Assembly (NCBI GenBank): GCA_050299695.1
Contig: JBNKWI010000001.1
Location: forward strand, 62,001-126,000
Length of the DNA: 64,000 nucleotides
Reading direction: 5' to 3'
Source: Ovoidimarina sp050299695
Lineage (GTDB): Bacteria > Pseudomonadota > Alphaproteobacteria > Rhodobacterales > Rhodobacteraceae
Positions 42,954-52,432 of this stretch are shown here, piece after piece (position 1 is the first letter of the stretch; each line of letters opens with the position of its first letter). The notes beneath the pieces are model-generated. The model did not search any database and was not told the DNA's origin. It saw nothing but the letters and a program-made list of their open reading frames with translations. Both the position numbers and the translations under genes were made by a program.

Positions 42954-43568
42954 ATGGACAGCGCCCAGGTCATCACCGCTTTCGTGACGCTTTTCGTGGT
43001 GCTGGACCCGGTCGGGCTCGCGCCCCTGTTCGTCGCACTCACGGCGGGGGCCGATGGGCAGCACCGGCGGGCAGTGGCGGTGCGGGCCTGCCTGATCGGC
43101 GCGGGGATCCTGACGCTGTTCGGGCTCGCGGGCGAGGCGGTTCTGGGTTTCGTCGGGATCTCGATGCCGGCGTTCCGGATCGCCGGCGGGATCCTGTTGT
43201 TCCTGACCGCGCTCGACATGCTGTTCGAGCGCCGCACCAAGCGCCGGAGCGACCAGCAGCCGCGCGCCGAGGACCCTTCGGTCTTCCCGCTCGCCACGCC
43301 GCTCATCGCCGGGCCTGGCGCGATCGCGACGATGATCCTGCTGACGACGCAGGAGGGCGGCGACTGGGCGCGGGTGGCGATGATCCATGGGGTGATGCTG
43401 GCGGTGATCGTCGTCGGGCTCCTCTTCATGCTGGCCGCCGGCGCGATCGAGCGGCTCCTGGGGCCCACGGGGATCAACGTGGTGACCCGGCTCCTCGGTA
43501 TGCTCTTGGCCGCGCTCTCGGTGCAGTTCGTGCTCGACGGGATCCAGGCCTACGGGTTCGGGCCCTGA
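42954..43568 (+). CDS. MarC family integral membrane protein
   Basis: A 204-aa protein with six predicted membrane spans. Family features: FVTLFVVLDPVGLAPLFVAL at the start, FRIAGGILLFLTALDMLF, and FPLATPLIAGPGAIATMILL. Function remains unclear in the family despite the name MarC. Plus strand, 48 bp after the GntR gene. Confidence 0.92.
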   Translation: MDSAQVITAFVTLFVVLDPVGLAPLFVALTAGADGQHRRAVAVRACLIGAGILTLFGLAGEAVLGFVGISMPAFRIAGGILLFLTALDMLFERRTKRRSDQQPRAEDPSVFPLATPLIAGPGAIATMILLTTQEGGDWARVAMIHGVMLAVIVVGLLFMLAAGAIERLLGPTGINVVTRLLGMLLAALSVQFVLDGIQAYGFGP

Positions 43569-43606
43569 GGCTTTGCAGTCCGCGATGCCGCCCCTATCTT
43601 CTTCCC

Positions 43607-44188
43607 ATGACCGGTGACCAGATTGCCCGCCTCGCCTATCTCGTGCTCCTCGGCGTCGCCGTGGGCGGCTGGCTGGCGGTCGATCTCCGGAACCGGCTCG
43701 GGCCGACGCTGAGAAACCTCCTGTCCTGGTGCCTGATCTTCCTCGGCACGATCGCGGGCTACGGGCTCTGGGAGGATGTGCGCGACCAGCTCGCGCCCAG
43801 GCAGATGGTGGTTGCGGGGGGCGCGCGGGTGGAGATCCCGCGCGGGTTCGACGGGCATTACCACGTGACGCTCGAGGCGAACGGCGTGCCGGTGGATTTC
43901 GTCGTCGATACCGGCGCGACCGATATCGTGCTCACCCATGCCGATGCCGCGCGGATCGGCATCGACACCGCGCGGCTGGCCTATATCGGCCGGGCCGACA
44001 CCGCGAACGGCCAGGTCCGCACCGCGCCGGCGGTGATCGGCGCGCTCGCGCTCGGCGGGCAGACCGACCGCAACGTGAAGGCGGTGGTGAACGAGGGCGA
44101 CATGGAGGGCTCGCTCCTCGGGATGCGCTACCTGCAGCGGTTCTCGCGGCTCGAGATTTCCGGCAACCGGATGATCCTGGAACGCTGA
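43607..44188 (+). CDS. TIGR02281-type retropepsin-like aspartic protease, membrane-anchored
   Basis: A 193-aa protein. Two N-terminal hydrophobic segments (about 8-25 and 38-53) precede an aspartic protease domain with the active-site motif FVVDTGATDIVLT and a hydrophobic-hydrophobic-Gly near VNEGDMEGSLLGMRYLQRFS. The clan AA fold acts as a homodimer, so one DTG is expected. Substrate unknown. Common in alphaproteobacteria. Confidence 0.9.
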   Translation: MTGDQIARLAYLVLLGVAVGGWLAVDLRNRLGPTLRNLLSWCLIFLGTIAGYGLWEDVRDQLAPRQMVVAGGARVEIPRGFDGHYHVTLEANGVPVDFVVDTGATDIVLTHADAARIGIDTARLAYIGRADTANGQVRTAPAVIGALALGGQTDRNVKAVVNEGDMEGSLLGMRYLQRFSRLEISGNRMILER

Positions 44189-44267
44189 CGCCGCCGACGG
44201 GCGCGGCATCGAACCCGGCACGGTCCAGCGGCTTCCCCGACGGCAGGTCGGGCCGCCTCCGGACGCG

Positions 44268-44294
44268 CGCAAATTCCTCGTGAAGGAATTTGCG
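44268..44294. terminator. Perfect AT-rich hairpin between converging genes
   Basis: CGCAAATTCCT and AGGAATTTGCG form an 11-bp perfect stem with the 5-base loop CGTGA, between the retropepsin stop (44188) and the EAL gene stop (44349). No T-run follows, but the A/T-rich stem could act on both strands. Another AT-rich hairpin lies at 63888-63914. Confidence 0.5.
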
Positions 44295-44348
44295 AACCCT
44301 TTCCAGGAGATTTGGACCGGTGGCGCGGGAGGCGCCCCGGCCCCGGGC

Positions 44349-45926
44349 TCAGGCGGTCTTGCCGGCGGCGGACGGGCCGGGTTCCGGGCGCGCGCCGGGC
44401 ACCGGCGCGTTGCGCGGCCGTTCGAGCTGCTTGCGGTATCCGTCGAGCCAGGCCTCGACATCGCTCGCGGGCATCGGCCGCGCCACACCGAAGCCCTGCA
44501 GGTGATCGCAGCCGAGCGAGCGCAGCACCCGGTGCTCGCCCGGCGTCTCGACCCCCTCGGCCAGGGTCTCGAGCCCCAGCTGGCGCGCCATGGTCAGGAT
44601 CGCGCCCACGATCTTCTGCTGCTCCGGATCGGTGTCGAGCTGCGACACGAAGGAACGGTCGATCTTGATGCGGTTCACGGAGAACCGCTTGATATTGGTG
44701 ATCGAGGCATGGCCGGTGCCGAAATCGTCGAGGTCGATGCGGCAGCCCAGCGCCGCGAAGGCGCGCAGGTTCTGCACGATCGTGTCGTTCTCGGTCTGGG
44801 CGATCACGGTTTCCAGCACTTCCACGGTCAGCCGGTCGGGCGCGATGCCGAAGCGGTCGAACTCCCAGCGCACCTTCTCGACCAGGGTCGGGTTGCGCAA
44901 CTCGTCGCCGGAGAAGTTGATCGAGATCCCCGGCACCGGCACGCCCGCGGCCTCCCAGGCCCGGAACGCGGTGAGCGCCTGGTAGAGCATCACTTCGCCC
45001 AGCCGGCCCATCAGCCCCATGCTGGAGGCGGCCTCGAGGAACTCCGCCGGCGGCACGATGCCGCGATTCGCGTGCTCCCAGCGCGCCAGCACCTCGAACC
45101 CGGTGACCGCCCCGGTCAGGGTCGAGACCTGCGGCTGGAACCACGGCCGGATCTCCTCGCGCTCGATGGCGCCGGGCAGCTCGTCGTTCAGCACGATGCG
45201 CGCGCGGGCCCGGCGCTGGATGTCGGGCGCATAGGCGCGGAGCGTGCCGGCGCCATGGGTCAGCGCATCGGCCAGCGCATCCTCGGCCGCCGCCAGCACC
45301 GCTTCGCCCGAGCGTTCCGGCGCGGTCTTGGCATTGCAGAACCCGACCGAGACCGAGACATGGATGCGCGCGGAATCGACGATCACCGGGTATTCGATCT
45401 CGCGCTGGAGCCGCGCCGAGATCTGCACCAGCGATTCGAGATCGGCCTGGGCGCCGGGGCCGAGCACCACGGCAAAGCGCGGCCCCTCGAGCCGCACCAC
45501 CGTGTCGAGCGCGCGCACCGCGGAGACGATCCGGCGCCCGCAGGCTTCCAGCACCGCGTCGATCGCCCGCGGGTCGAGCCGCTTGGCAAGCATGGGAAAC
45601 TCGTCGAGACCGAGGACGATCGCCGCGGTCGAATGCATGCCCGTGGCCTGCGCCAGCGTCCGTTCCGCCGAGAGCACCGCAGCGATTCGCAGGGGCAGGC
45701 CGGTGGCGGGATCCGTGGACGCCCGCCCGAGCGGTGTCGCGGCGTAGAGGCCGGCCACGGCGAGCAGCGCGGGGAACATCAACGCCACGGCCACGAGCGC
45801 CATCTCGCCGCCGAGCCAGAACGCCGCGAGGGTCACCGCCGGCAGGAAAGCGAGCTGATGCGGCCCGAGCATGAGCGTCCGGAGCCGGCTCCGGAAAGCC
45901 TCGAATCTCGCTGCGCGCGCCGTCAT
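44349..45926 (-). CDS. GGDEF/EAL domain protein, probable c-di-GMP phosphodiesterase
   Basis: A 525-aa protein. Two N-terminal membrane spans (about 20-60), then a degenerate GGDEF domain (RLEGPRFAVVLGP in place of the GGDEF loop), then an intact EAL domain: FEVLARWEH (EVL), ISINFSGDELRNP, EVLETVIAQT, IDLDDFGTGHASI, NRIKIDRSFVSQL and AEGVET. All metal and catalytic residues that I can identify are present, so c-di-GMP hydrolysis is likely, with GGDEF as a regulatory module. Start ATG 45926 follows AAGGGC. Confidence 0.9.
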   Translation of the reverse strand: MTARAARFEAFRSRLRTLMLGPHQLAFLPAVTLAAFWLGGEMALVAVALMFPALLAVAGLYAATPLGRASTDPATGLPLRIAAVLSAERTLAQATGMHSTAAIVLGLDEFPMLAKRLDPRAIDAVLEACGRRIVSAVRALDTVVRLEGPRFAVVLGPGAQADLESLVQISARLQREIEYPVIVDSARIHVSVSVGFCNAKTAPERSGEAVLAAAEDALADALTHGAGTLRAYAPDIQRRARARIVLNDELPGAIEREEIRPWFQPQVSTLTGAVTGFEVLARWEHANRGIVPPAEFLEAASSMGLMGRLGEVMLYQALTAFRAWEAAGVPVPGISINFSGDELRNPTLVEKVRWEFDRFGIAPDRLTVEVLETVIAQTENDTIVQNLRAFAALGCRIDLDDFGTGHASITNIKRFSVNRIKIDRSFVSQLDTDPEQQKIVGAILTMARQLGLETLAEGVETPGEHRVLRSLGCDHLQGFGVARPMPASDVEAWLDGYRKQLERPRNAPVPGARPEPGPSAAGKTA

Positions 45927-46045
45927 GGCCAGCCCTTTGTCGCCCCATCCGACCGGCAAGGGCCGATCCGGGAGCGACCCTAGGAACCGCGCCTCATCAT
46001 TAGGTTAATTCGGCCCGGCCCGAGGCCCGGCAGATGCAGAGATTT

Positions 46046-46918
46046 TTAGGGACCCGGGTCCGGATCGGCCGCTTCGGGCGCCAGAGCGGCGAAATCGAAG
46101 AGCTTCGGGTCGAGCAGGTGCGACGGTCGGACATTGGTGAGCGACCGGAACAGCACCTGGCGCCGCCCCGGCCGGTTCTTCTCCCAACCGTCGAGCATCG
46201 CCTTGACCTGCTGGCGCTGGAGCCCGTCCTGCGAGCCGCAGAGGTCGCAGGGGATGATCGGGTAATTCATCGCCCGGGCGAAACGCTCGCAATCCTCCTC
46301 CGCCACATGGGCGAGCGGGCGGCAGACCAGAAGGTCGCCGTCCTCGTTCAGGAGCTTCGGTGGCATCGTCGCGAGGCGGCCGCCGTGGAACAGGTTCATG
46401 AAGAAGGTCTCGAGGATGTCGTCGCGGTGATGGCCGAGGACGACCGCCGAGCAACCCTCCTCGCGGGCGATCCGGTAGAGATTGCCGCGCCGGAGCCGCG
46501 AGCAGAGCGCGCAATAGGTGCGGCCCGCCGGCACCTTGTCGGTGACGATGGAATAGGTGTCCTGATACTCGATCCGGTGCGGCACGCCCATCTTCGTGAG
46601 GAATTCGGGCAGGACATTCGCCGGGAAGCCCGGCTGGCCCTGGTCGAGATTGCAGGCGAGGAGCTCCACCGGCAGGAGCCCGCGCCATTTGAGCTCGTGG
46701 AGCGCGGCGAGGAGCGTGTAGCTGTCCTTGCCGCCCGAGAGGCAGACCAGCCACTTGTCGGCCCGCTCCCCTGCCCGTTCCTGGCCGCGCGGCACCATGC
46801 CATATTCCTCGATCGCCTCGCGCACCTGCCGCACGATGCGCTTCCGGAGCTTGCGGAACTCGGTGGTCTTCGGCGCGCCGTGGAACAGCGGGTGGATATC
46901 GTCGGTGTCGTCGAGCAT
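46046..46918 (-). CDS. ttcA: tRNA 2-thiocytidine biosynthesis protein TtcA
   Basis: A 290-aa TtcA. The PP-loop CLSGGKDSYTLL is at about residues 59-70. Cysteine pairs CALC and CDLCGS coordinate the [4Fe-4S] cluster. LGHHRDDILETFFMNLFHGG is a further hallmark. It introduces s2C at position 32 of some tRNAs. Stand-alone gene in front of the broken FGE-like gene on the same strand. Confidence 0.95.
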   Translation of the reverse strand: MLDDTDDIHPLFHGAPKTTEFRKLRKRIVRQVREAIEEYGMVPRGQERAGERADKWLVCLSGGKDSYTLLAALHELKWRGLLPVELLACNLDQGQPGFPANVLPEFLTKMGVPHRIEYQDTYSIVTDKVPAGRTYCALCSRLRRGNLYRIAREEGCSAVVLGHHRDDILETFFMNLFHGGRLATMPPKLLNEDGDLLVCRPLAHVAEEDCERFARAMNYPIIPCDLCGSQDGLQRQQVKAMLDGWEKNRPGRRQVLFRSLTNVRPSHLLDPKLFDFAALAPEAADPDPGP

Positions 46919-46993
46919 GGGCGCCGCTATGCCAGCAAACGCGGCCCGGATAAAGCGGTTCGCGCGGGCCGGGAGGCGGTTTCGCGCGAGGGG

Positions 46994-47986
46994 CTACTCG
47001 GCGCCAATCCGGTCAAGTTCCCGCACGACGCGAAAACCGCGATTGTCTCGCCTACGATCTTCGGTAGGACGAGTCCGTGCGGCAAGTCGAAGCCCGTCCA
47101 TTGCGGTATTGTACGAGCCCCCTTTTGCGACTCGCCGGCATGAACGTTGCGCCTTCGCGTTGGCCAGATAGACGCTGTCGGTAGGCAATCCCAAGTGCGC
47201 TTCAGACCAGCAAGAGAGCGTCAGTTCAGCGACGTTGCCCGACATGTGCCGCAGGCCCTAAGTGTTCGCGGCGTCTAGGTCCTCAACGGGCACCGGTTTC
47301 CATCTGTTGGTAAGATCGGGCAGCCACGCACCCTGCCCACGCCCGCGCACATTTTCCGTTGCCGCGCGTGAGAAATTCGCCTGATCCGCCGTAAGCTCGT
47401 CGCCCTGCGCGAACCGGGTCTCGGTTCCGGCGCGGGCGGCGTATTCCCATTCCGCTTCCGTCGGCAGGCGGTAGACCTCCTCGCCGACCTGCGCGTTCAG
47501 CCAGGCCACGTACTCCAGCGCGTCGAGATAAGACACGTTGATCACCGGATGGTCGGGGCCCAGGGGCGCGTAGCCCGAGGGCATCAGCACGCGATGGTCG
47601 GGTACATGGGAGCATCCGCCGGCCTCGACGCAGGCCATCCATTCGGCATGAGTGGTCTCGTTCCGGGAGATGGCAAAGGGGATGTCCATCTCGACCCGGT
47701 GGCGGGGATGCTCACTCGGGATGATGTTGATCTCGTCCGGCCCGCGCACCCGTCCGGTCGCCTTTTCGCCGTGATAGTCGAAGGGGTTGCGGGATTCGCC
47801 CGGGATCGCGCCCATCATGAAGGCGCCGGGCGGCATGACGATCATTTCGGGGCAATGCGCGCAGCCCCGGAACTGCGCGAGCGGTTCAAGGGTGCCGGAA
47901 TCGGCCTGGACGTCCGCGCTCTGCGCGGGGGCGGCCTGTGCCGCGAGGCATGTGACGGCGGCGAGTATGGCTCGAAAGGTTCTCAT
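46994..47986 (-). pseudogene. Formylglycine-generating/SUMF1-domain protein interrupted by a TAG
   Basis: Read in one frame, the two parts form a secreted SUMF1-domain protein of about 330 aa. It has a signal peptide (MRTFRAILAAVTCLAAQAAP), then MPPGAFMMGAIPGE, YRLPTEAEWEYAARAGTETR, and after the stop GNVAELTLSCWSE, VAKGGSYNT and DNRGFRVVREL. The stop is TAG at 47260-47258, at the point where the family has a Trp before GL (AANT*GLRHMSGNVAE versus AxxWGLYDMxGNVxE). A TGG-to-TAG change is the simplest explanation. The catalytic cysteines of true formylglycine-generating enzymes are absent, so the ancestor was probably a lectin-like SUMF1 protein. ATG 47986. Confidence 0.85.
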
Positions 47987-48151
47987 GCTCGACTGATTTC
48001 CTTTTGCCTCCGCCTTGCCGGCAAAAGCCGTGCGAATAAGGGGCGGCGATCGGGCGATACTGAGGCCAATTGGCTGCCGCGCAAGAAATTGTGGGGCATC
48101 GCGTTCCGGTGCATACTCCGCGGCATTTGTTGCGTGACAAGGAATTTCAAG

Positions 48152-49066
48152 ATGACCCTGTTCTTCAGCCGCCGTGCCTTCGATGCCAGAACCGGCCGGT
48201 TCACCCAGAATGCCGCCAGCCTCACCCGCTATGTCCGGGTCGGCACGCCCACGGGCGGGGTTTCGAAGGCCAATCTCCTGGAGGCCGGCGACTGGTTCGC
48301 GGCGGTGGAGGCGGAGGCGGAGACCGACGACGTGCTGATCTGGGTGCATGGGTTCAACACCTCGCAGGGGCGGATGCTGGAGCGGCAGCGGCAGCTGGCG
48401 CGGGATCTGAAGGCGCAGGGCTATCGCGGCGCGCTGGTGGGGTTCGACTGGCCGAGCGACGGGTTCACCCTGCGCTACCGGGCCGACCGCAACGATGCCA
48501 AGCGGGTGGCGCCGGCGCTGGTGACCGACGCGCTGATCCCCCTGCGCGCCCGGCGGCGCGGGCTCAGGGTGCATGTGCTCGCCCAGTCGATGGGGACCTA
48601 CGTGGTGTTGCGCGGCTTTTCCGGGGTGGGCGACCAGCCGGGCGCGCCGCGCTGGTCGGCGGATCAGGTGCTGTTCACCGGGGGGGATGTGGATGCAGCG
48701 TGGCTCCAGAAGGGGGCCTGGGGCGGGCTGGTGATGGAGCGGCGGGCGCGGCGGCTGACGAACTACTACAACACCCAGGATTCGGTGCTGGAGCTGTCGG
48801 GCGGGGTGATCAATTTCGGCAGCGAGCGGGCCGGGCGCGTCGGGCTGCCCAAGGCGCCGCCGGCGAACGCGGTGGATATCCGCTGCACCGAACGCTACCG
48901 CAAGATCGCGCCCGCGGGGCAGAACAACCTGTTCCTGTCGCATAACTGGTATTTCGAGGACCGGAACTTCCTCGCCGACGCGGTGAAGACACTCGCGGGG
49001 ACGGCCGACGGCGCGATGCCCGACCGGCTCAATGTGTCGAACGGCGACCGGGCGCTCCGGCCGTGA
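48152..49066 (+). CDS. Alpha/beta hydrolase, DUF900 type
   Basis: A 304-aa hydrolase. The oxyanion region DDVLIWVHGFNTS and nucleophile motif HVLAQSMGTYVVL (A-Q-S-M-G) place it in DUF900, an esterase-like group. The catalytic Asp may be in VDIRCTERY or nearby, and the His in LSHNWYFED. Substrate unknown. Divergent from the broken FGE-like gene; ATG 48152 follows AAGGAA. Confidence 0.88.
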   Translation: MTLFFSRRAFDARTGRFTQNAASLTRYVRVGTPTGGVSKANLLEAGDWFAAVEAEAETDDVLIWVHGFNTSQGRMLERQRQLARDLKAQGYRGALVGFDWPSDGFTLRYRADRNDAKRVAPALVTDALIPLRARRRGLRVHVLAQSMGTYVVLRGFSGVGDQPGAPRWSADQVLFTGGDVDAAWLQKGAWGGLVMERRARRLTNYYNTQDSVLELSGGVINFGSERAGRVGLPKAPPANAVDIRCTERYRKIAPAGQNNLFLSHNWYFEDRNFLADAVKTLAGTADGAMPDRLNVSNGDRALRP

Positions 49067-49195
49067 CGTCCGCGGAAACGTGATCGCGCCGGTGCCGGAG
49101 CGGCAACGGGGACAGGGGAAAACGGCTTGACCTTCACGCGTCCGGCCTGTTGAACCTGCCTGACTCTTGAACAGGCAACGGTGGCGGCGCCCGGC

Positions 49196-51037
49196 ATGGA
49201 CGAACAGAACCGGAATCTCATTCTCGCAATGGCGCTGAGCGGCCTCGTCATCCTCGGATGGACGGTGCTGTTCCCGCCGCCGGAACCGGCCCCGCAGGAC
49301 CCGAACGCGGCCACGACCCAGGCCGAGCCGGCCGCGGCGGGCCCGATCGCGGGCACCACGGGGCAGGCTGGCGCCGCGGCGCCGGGCACGGCGGACACCG
49401 GCGCGACCGCGCTGGCCGAGGCACCGCGGATCCCGATCGACACGCCGCGGCTCAAGGGCTCGATCTCGCTCCTCGGCGGGCGGATCGACACGCTGGCGCT
49501 CAAGGACTACCACACAGAGCTCGACCCGGCCTCGCCCAACGTCACGCTCCTGCGCCCCGAAGGCGGCGCGGAGGCCTATTACGCGGTGTTCGGCTGGTCG
49601 CCCGGCGAGGGGCTCGCGGTCGACGACCTGCCCAATGCCGAGACCGAGTGGCAGGCGGCGGACGGCGCCGAACTGAGCCCGGGCAAGGACGTGACCCTGT
49701 CCTGGGACAATGGCAAGGGCCTGACCTTCACCCGGCGGATCTCGGTCGATGACGAGTTCATGTTCACGGTGACCCAGTCGGTCGCCAACGCCTCCGGCGC
49801 GCCGGTGAAGATGGCGCCCTACGGGGTGATCTCGCGCCACGGCGAGCCCGAGGGACTGAAGCGGCAGTTCATCATCCACGAGGGCGCGATCCGGCAGACC
49901 GGCGAGACGCTGGACGAGATCAAGTACAAGGACATGCGCGACGACCTGGAGCCCGATCCGCGCTGGGGCCCGGCGGCGGATGTGGTGAAGGTCGCGGGCA
50001 ATGGCTGGATCGGCTTTACCGACCACTACTGGATGACGACGCTGGTGCCGACCTCGGAGGAAAGCTTCCAGGCGGCGATCCAGTACGACAAGGCGCGCGA
50101 CATCTACCGTACCACGGCGCTTCTCGACACGATGGAAGTGGCCGACGGGGCCAGCGCGACCGCGACCCAGCGGCTGTTCGCCGGCGCCAAGGAATGGGAG
50201 GCGATCCGCGACTACGAGGCGGGCGGCATCTACCGCTTCATCGATTCGATCGACTGGGGCTGGTTCTACTTCCTCACCAAGCCGATCTTCCGGGCGCTGC
50301 ATTTCCTGCACGGGATGATCGGCAACATGGGCTGGTCGATCATGTGCCTGACCTTCGTGATCAAGGCGATCCTGCTGCCCCTGGCCTACAAGTCCTATGT
50401 CTCGATGGCGAAGATGAAGGAGCTTCAGCCCGAGATGGAGAAGCTCAAGGAGAAGGCCGGCGAGGACCGCCAGAAGCTCCAGCAGGAGATGATGGCGCTC
50501 TACAAGAAGGAGAAGGTGAACCCCGCCGCGGGCTGTCTGCCGATCCTCCTTCAGATCCCGATCTTCTTCTCGCTCTACAAGGTGATCAACGTCACCATCG
50601 AGCTGCGCCACGCGGGTTGGATCGGCTGGATCCACGACCTGTCGGCGCCCGATCCGTCGTCGCTGTTCAACCTCTGGGGGCTCCTGCCCTGGGCGGCGCC
50701 CGAGCATGGCTCGATCCTGGCGCTGGTCTTCATCGGCTTCCTGCCGCTGATGCTCGGGATCTCTATGTGGCTCCAGCAGAAGCTGAACCCGGCGCCGACC
50801 GACCCGGCGCAGGCGATGATCTTCGCCTGGATGCCCTGGGTCTTCATGTTCATGCTGGGCAAGTTCGCGTCGGGGCTGGTGCTGTACTGGATCACCAACA
50901 ACACGCTGACCTTCATCCAGCAGTACTCGATCATGCGCAGCCACGGGGTGAAGCCCGACGTGTTCGGCAATATCGCCAAGAGCCTCAAGCGCGGCGGCGC
51001 GACCGCCGCGAACGCGGACAAGCCGCCGAAGAAATGA
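49196..51037 (+). CDS. yidC: Membrane protein insertase YidC
   Basis: A 613-aa YidC of the gram-negative type. The first membrane span (about 7-25), the large periplasmic domain (about 60-360) and the conserved core are visible, with GWSIMCLTFVIKAILLPLAY, SMAKMKELQPEMEKLKEK and GCLPILLQIPIFFSLYKVI. It inserts inner-membrane proteins alone or with SecYEG. The gene is not preceded by rnpA or yidD here. Its stop overlaps the MOSC gene start (ATGA). Confidence 0.96.
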   Translation: MDEQNRNLILAMALSGLVILGWTVLFPPPEPAPQDPNAATTQAEPAAAGPIAGTTGQAGAAAPGTADTGATALAEAPRIPIDTPRLKGSISLLGGRIDTLALKDYHTELDPASPNVTLLRPEGGAEAYYAVFGWSPGEGLAVDDLPNAETEWQAADGAELSPGKDVTLSWDNGKGLTFTRRISVDDEFMFTVTQSVANASGAPVKMAPYGVISRHGEPEGLKRQFIIHEGAIRQTGETLDEIKYKDMRDDLEPDPRWGPAADVVKVAGNGWIGFTDHYWMTTLVPTSEESFQAAIQYDKARDIYRTTALLDTMEVADGASATATQRLFAGAKEWEAIRDYEAGGIYRFIDSIDWGWFYFLTKPIFRALHFLHGMIGNMGWSIMCLTFVIKAILLPLAYKSYVSMAKMKELQPEMEKLKEKAGEDRQKLQQEMMALYKKEKVNPAAGCLPILLQIPIFFSLYKVINVTIELRHAGWIGWIHDLSAPDPSSLFNLWGLLPWAAPEHGSILALVFIGFLPLMLGISMWLQQKLNPAPTDPAQAMIFAWMPWVFMFMLGKFASGLVLYWITNNTLTFIQQYSIMRSHGVKPDVFGNIAKSLKRGGATAANADKPPKK

Positions 51038-51783
51038 GGGCCGCGCTCGCCCATGTCTTCCGGCATCCGGTGAAGTCGCTGGGCCGGGAGGAACTGGACA
51101 CGGTGACGCTCGCGCCCGGCGCCTGGCTGCCGGGCGACCGGCTCTGGGCGGTGGCGCATGAGCGGGCGAAGCTCGAGGGCGGCGGCTGGGCGCGCTGCGT
51201 GAACTTCCTGCGCTGCACCCATGAGGCCGGGCTGATGGCGATCACCGCCCGGTTCGACGCGGCGGCCGGCGTGGTGGAGCTGGACCATCCGGTGGCGGGG
51301 CGTCATGCGCTGGCGCCCGAGGCGCCGGGGGCGTTCGAGGGGCTGCGGGACTGGCTGGCGCCGGTCTGGTCTTCTGACCTGCCCGCGCCCACCGGGATCC
51401 ATGCCTATGCGGGCAGCCTGACCGACAATCCGAACCCCTGGCTCTCGCTCCACAACCTCGCCACCCACCGGGATGTGGAGGCGCGGGCGGGGCGCGACCT
51501 GTCGATCCACCGCTGGCGCGGCAATCTCTGGATCGAGGGGCTGGCGCCGTGGCAGGAATTCGACTGGATCGGGCGCGAGCTGCGGATCGGGGCGGTCGTG
51601 CTACGGGTCGAGGAACGGATCGGCCGCTGCAAGGCGACGGATGCCAATCCCGAGACCGGGGAGCGCGATATTGACATGCTGGCGGTGCTCCGGACTTGGG
51701 GCCACCAGGATTTCGGCGTCTTCGCCGAGGTCATCGAGGGCGGCGAGATCGCGCCGGGCGATCTGGTAAGCGTGCCGGCATGA
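51034..51783 (+). CDS. MOSC domain protein
   Basis: A 249-aa protein with an N-terminal MOSC beta-barrel domain (HVFRHPVKSLGREELDTVTL) and the MOSC core (LSIHRWRGNLWIEGLAPWQE, RIGRCKATDANPETGERD, DFGVFAEVIEGGEIAPGDLV). The Cys in GRCKATD is the conserved residue proposed to bind sulfur or the molybdenum cofactor. It is flanked by yidC and engB with ATGA overlaps, an arrangement that I remember from several Rhodobacteraceae. Confidence 0.92.
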   Translation: MRAALAHVFRHPVKSLGREELDTVTLAPGAWLPGDRLWAVAHERAKLEGGGWARCVNFLRCTHEAGLMAITARFDAAAGVVELDHPVAGRHALAPEAPGAFEGLRDWLAPVWSSDLPAPTGIHAYAGSLTDNPNPWLSLHNLATHRDVEARAGRDLSIHRWRGNLWIEGLAPWQEFDWIGRELRIGAVVLRVEERIGRCKATDANPETGERDIDMLAVLRTWGHQDFGVFAEVIEGGEIAPGDLVSVPA

Positions 51784-52430
51784 ACCTCACCTTCCCCGAG
51801 ACCGAGGCGGACGAGGCCGCGCTGGCGGCGGGCCAGGCGTTGTTCCGGCAGCCGACCGACTTCCTCAAGGGCGTCGTGGCGATGGACGGGCTGCCGCCGG
51901 GCGACCGGCGGGAGATCTGCTTTGCCGGGCGGTCGAATGTGGGGAAATCCTCGCTGATCAACGCGCTGACCGGGCGGCGCGGGCTCGCGCGGGCTTCGAA
52001 CACGCCGGGGCGGACGCAGGAGATCAACTTCTTCACCGGCGGCGGCGATGCGCATTACCTGGTCGACCTGCCGGGCTACGGCTTTGCCAAGGCGCCCGTG
52101 GCCGTGGTGGCGAGCTGGCAGCGGCTGATGAAGGCCTATCTCTCGGGCCGGCCGAACCTGCGCCGCGCCTTCGTGCTGATCGACGCGCGGCACGGGGTGA
52201 AGCCGGTGGACGAGGAGATCCTGTCGCTCCTGGACACCTCGGCGGTGACCTTCCAGGCGGTGTTGACCAAAGCCGACAAGGTGAAGGAGAAGGACCGCGC
52301 CGCGGCGCTCGCCACCACGCGGGCGGCACTGGCGAAGCATCCGGCGGCCTTTCCCGAGCTGATCGTCACCTCGTCGGAGACCGGGCAGGGGATCGACGTG
52401 CTGCGCGCGGTGATCGCGGGGCTGGCATAG
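51780..52430 (+). CDS. engB: Ribosome biogenesis GTP-binding protein EngB (YsxC/YihA)
   Basis: A 216-aa GTPase. G1 GRSNVGKSSLINAL, G2 region SNTPGRTQEINFF, G3 LVDLPGYGFAK, G4 LTKADKVK and G5 TSSETGQG are all in place. It functions in 50S assembly. It overlaps the MOSC gene and is separated from argB by 134 bp with a short direct repeat. Confidence 0.96.
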   Translation: MNLTFPETEADEAALAAGQALFRQPTDFLKGVVAMDGLPPGDRREICFAGRSNVGKSSLINALTGRRGLARASNTPGRTQEINFFTGGGDAHYLVDLPGYGFAKAPVAVVASWQRLMKAYLSGRPNLRRAFVLIDARHGVKPVDEEILSLLDTSAVTFQAVLTKADKVKEKDRAAALATTRAALAKHPAAFPELIVTSSETGQGIDVLRAVIAGLA

Positions 52431-52432
52431 GG

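Noticed and set aside
44128..45948. A 606-codon frame on the minus strand
   Set aside because: Shadow of the GGDEF/EAL gene in another frame, with skewed Arg/Gly/Ala content.
47258..47260. Recoding of TAG as pyrrolysine or another amino acid
   Set aside because: No pylT/pylS-like gene or context is seen, and the family has Trp at this place, so a TGG-to-TAG change is simpler.
47258..50944. A 1228-codon frame on the minus strand
   Set aside because: Only its last ~242 codons (from 47986) are the SUMF1-domain gene; the rest is antisense to yidC and the DUF900 gene, with no coding signature.
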